Below are positions 63,947 through 64,000 of a stretch of 64,000 nt of DNA, in pieces (the first letter of the stretch is position 1; each line of letters starts with the position of its first letter). The notes beneath the pieces were generated by a model. That model saw only the letters and a program-made list of their open reading frames with translations, was not told the origin of the DNA and searched no databases. Source of the stretch: Verrucosispora sioxanthis. Its GTDB lineage: Bacteria; Actinomycetota; Actinomycetes; Mycobacteriales; Micromonosporaceae. The stretch spans positions 302,641 through 366,640 of the forward strand of contig NZ_SAIY01000006.1 in assembly GCF_010560025.1 (NCBI RefSeq), read 5' to 3'. A program made the position numbers and the translations under genes.

Positions 63947-64000
63947 GTGCTGCGTACATTGAGTTACATGTCAGCGACCATTTCCGCCGCCCTGCCGGCC
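63947..64000 (+). CDS. Possible start of a gene cut by the window edge
   Basis: An open frame from GTG 63947 (MLRTLSYMSATISAALPA) or ATG 63968 runs off the right edge. AGGGGCGAGA upstream is a weak ribosome site. Too little is visible to name a product. Confidence 0.3.
   Translation, partial: MLRTLSYMSATISAALPA

Noticed and set aside
1..64000. rRNA, tRNA, CRISPR arrays, integrases, transposases and attachment sites
   Set aside because: None was recognised. The only spaced repeats found are a two-copy 51-bp unit, a three-copy 9-bp operator and the dacB linker repeats, none of CRISPR form.

Overview
The window is very GC-rich, densely packed DNA with many ATGA/GTGA start-stop overlaps, GTG/TTG starts and actinobacterial gene families throughout: mycosin, EccC/EccD, MarP, DUF3180, DUF2342 metalloprotease and GlxA-type regulators. 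Gene content, sequence style and short intergenic repeats point to Micromonosporaceae (Micromonospora, Salinispora or a relative). The gene order matches the Mycobacterium tuberculosis stretches ppa/dacB/Rv3626c/tilS/hpt/ftsH/folE/folP/folB/folK/Rv3605c and crp/nth/tlp/nudix/marP, which suggests the origin-proximal half of a chromosome rather than a plasmid. No rRNA, tRNA, CRISPR array or transposase was recognised.

Layout. 1-2.8 kb: an osmoprotectant (OpuC/ProVWX-type) ABC transporter, with binding protein and permeases on the minus strand and the ATPase diverging. 2.9-5.8 kb: small or orphan membrane proteins. 5.3-7.7 kb: folP-folB-folK-DUF3180. 7.7-20.4 kb: a mostly plus-strand block lying between folP and folE. 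It encodes a chromosomal secretion machine with VirB2-, VirB3-, VirB4-, VirB6-, VirB8- and VirB1-like proteins in that order, two unknown proteins, an FtsK/SpoIIIE-like protein with a substituted Walker A lysine, and a coiled-coil membrane protein. 20.4-31.2 kb: folE, ftsH, hpt, tilS, metalloprotease and dacB on the minus strand, broken between hpt and tilS by a GlxA-type regulator and a gamma-glutamyltransferase-family gene. 31.4-38.7 kb: ppa and a partial type VII secretion locus (eccD, eccC, mycP). 38.8-45.7 kb: PAP2 phosphatase, marP, nudix hydrolase, thioredoxin lipoprotein, nth, CapA, cbiZ, crp. 45.9-55.2 kb: a TetR-controlled, translationally coupled AtuA/acyl-CoA dehydrogenase/biotin-dependent carboxylase operon, probably for branched or acyclic-terpenoid acyl-CoA catabolism. 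55.3-64 kb: an orphan amino-acid binding lipoprotein with a membrane partner, an HxlR-controlled membrane protein, a receptor Ser/Thr kinase, two indel-ridden relics around a near-consensus parS site, and an NAD-dependent sugar epimerase/dehydratase.

At least eleven positions in nine otherwise intact genes (folP, virB4-like, ftsK-like, its downstream partner, GGT-like, tilS, eccC, TIGR03084 family, biotin carboxylase and kinase) carry a frame break explained by one missing base, mostly in short G/C runs. Several of these genes are normally essential or important. I therefore read most of the breaks as probable sequence errors and describe the repaired proteins. The relics at 61.3-62.9 kb differ because they carry both insertions and deletions.

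The best candidate for an undescribed system is the 7.7-20.4 kb block, a relaxase-less type IV-secretion-like apparatus seated inside a conserved folate operon. Other notable signals are the short coupling ORFs between operon genes, the parS-like site, the HxlR operator array and the perfect 27-bp palindrome between diverging transporter genes.
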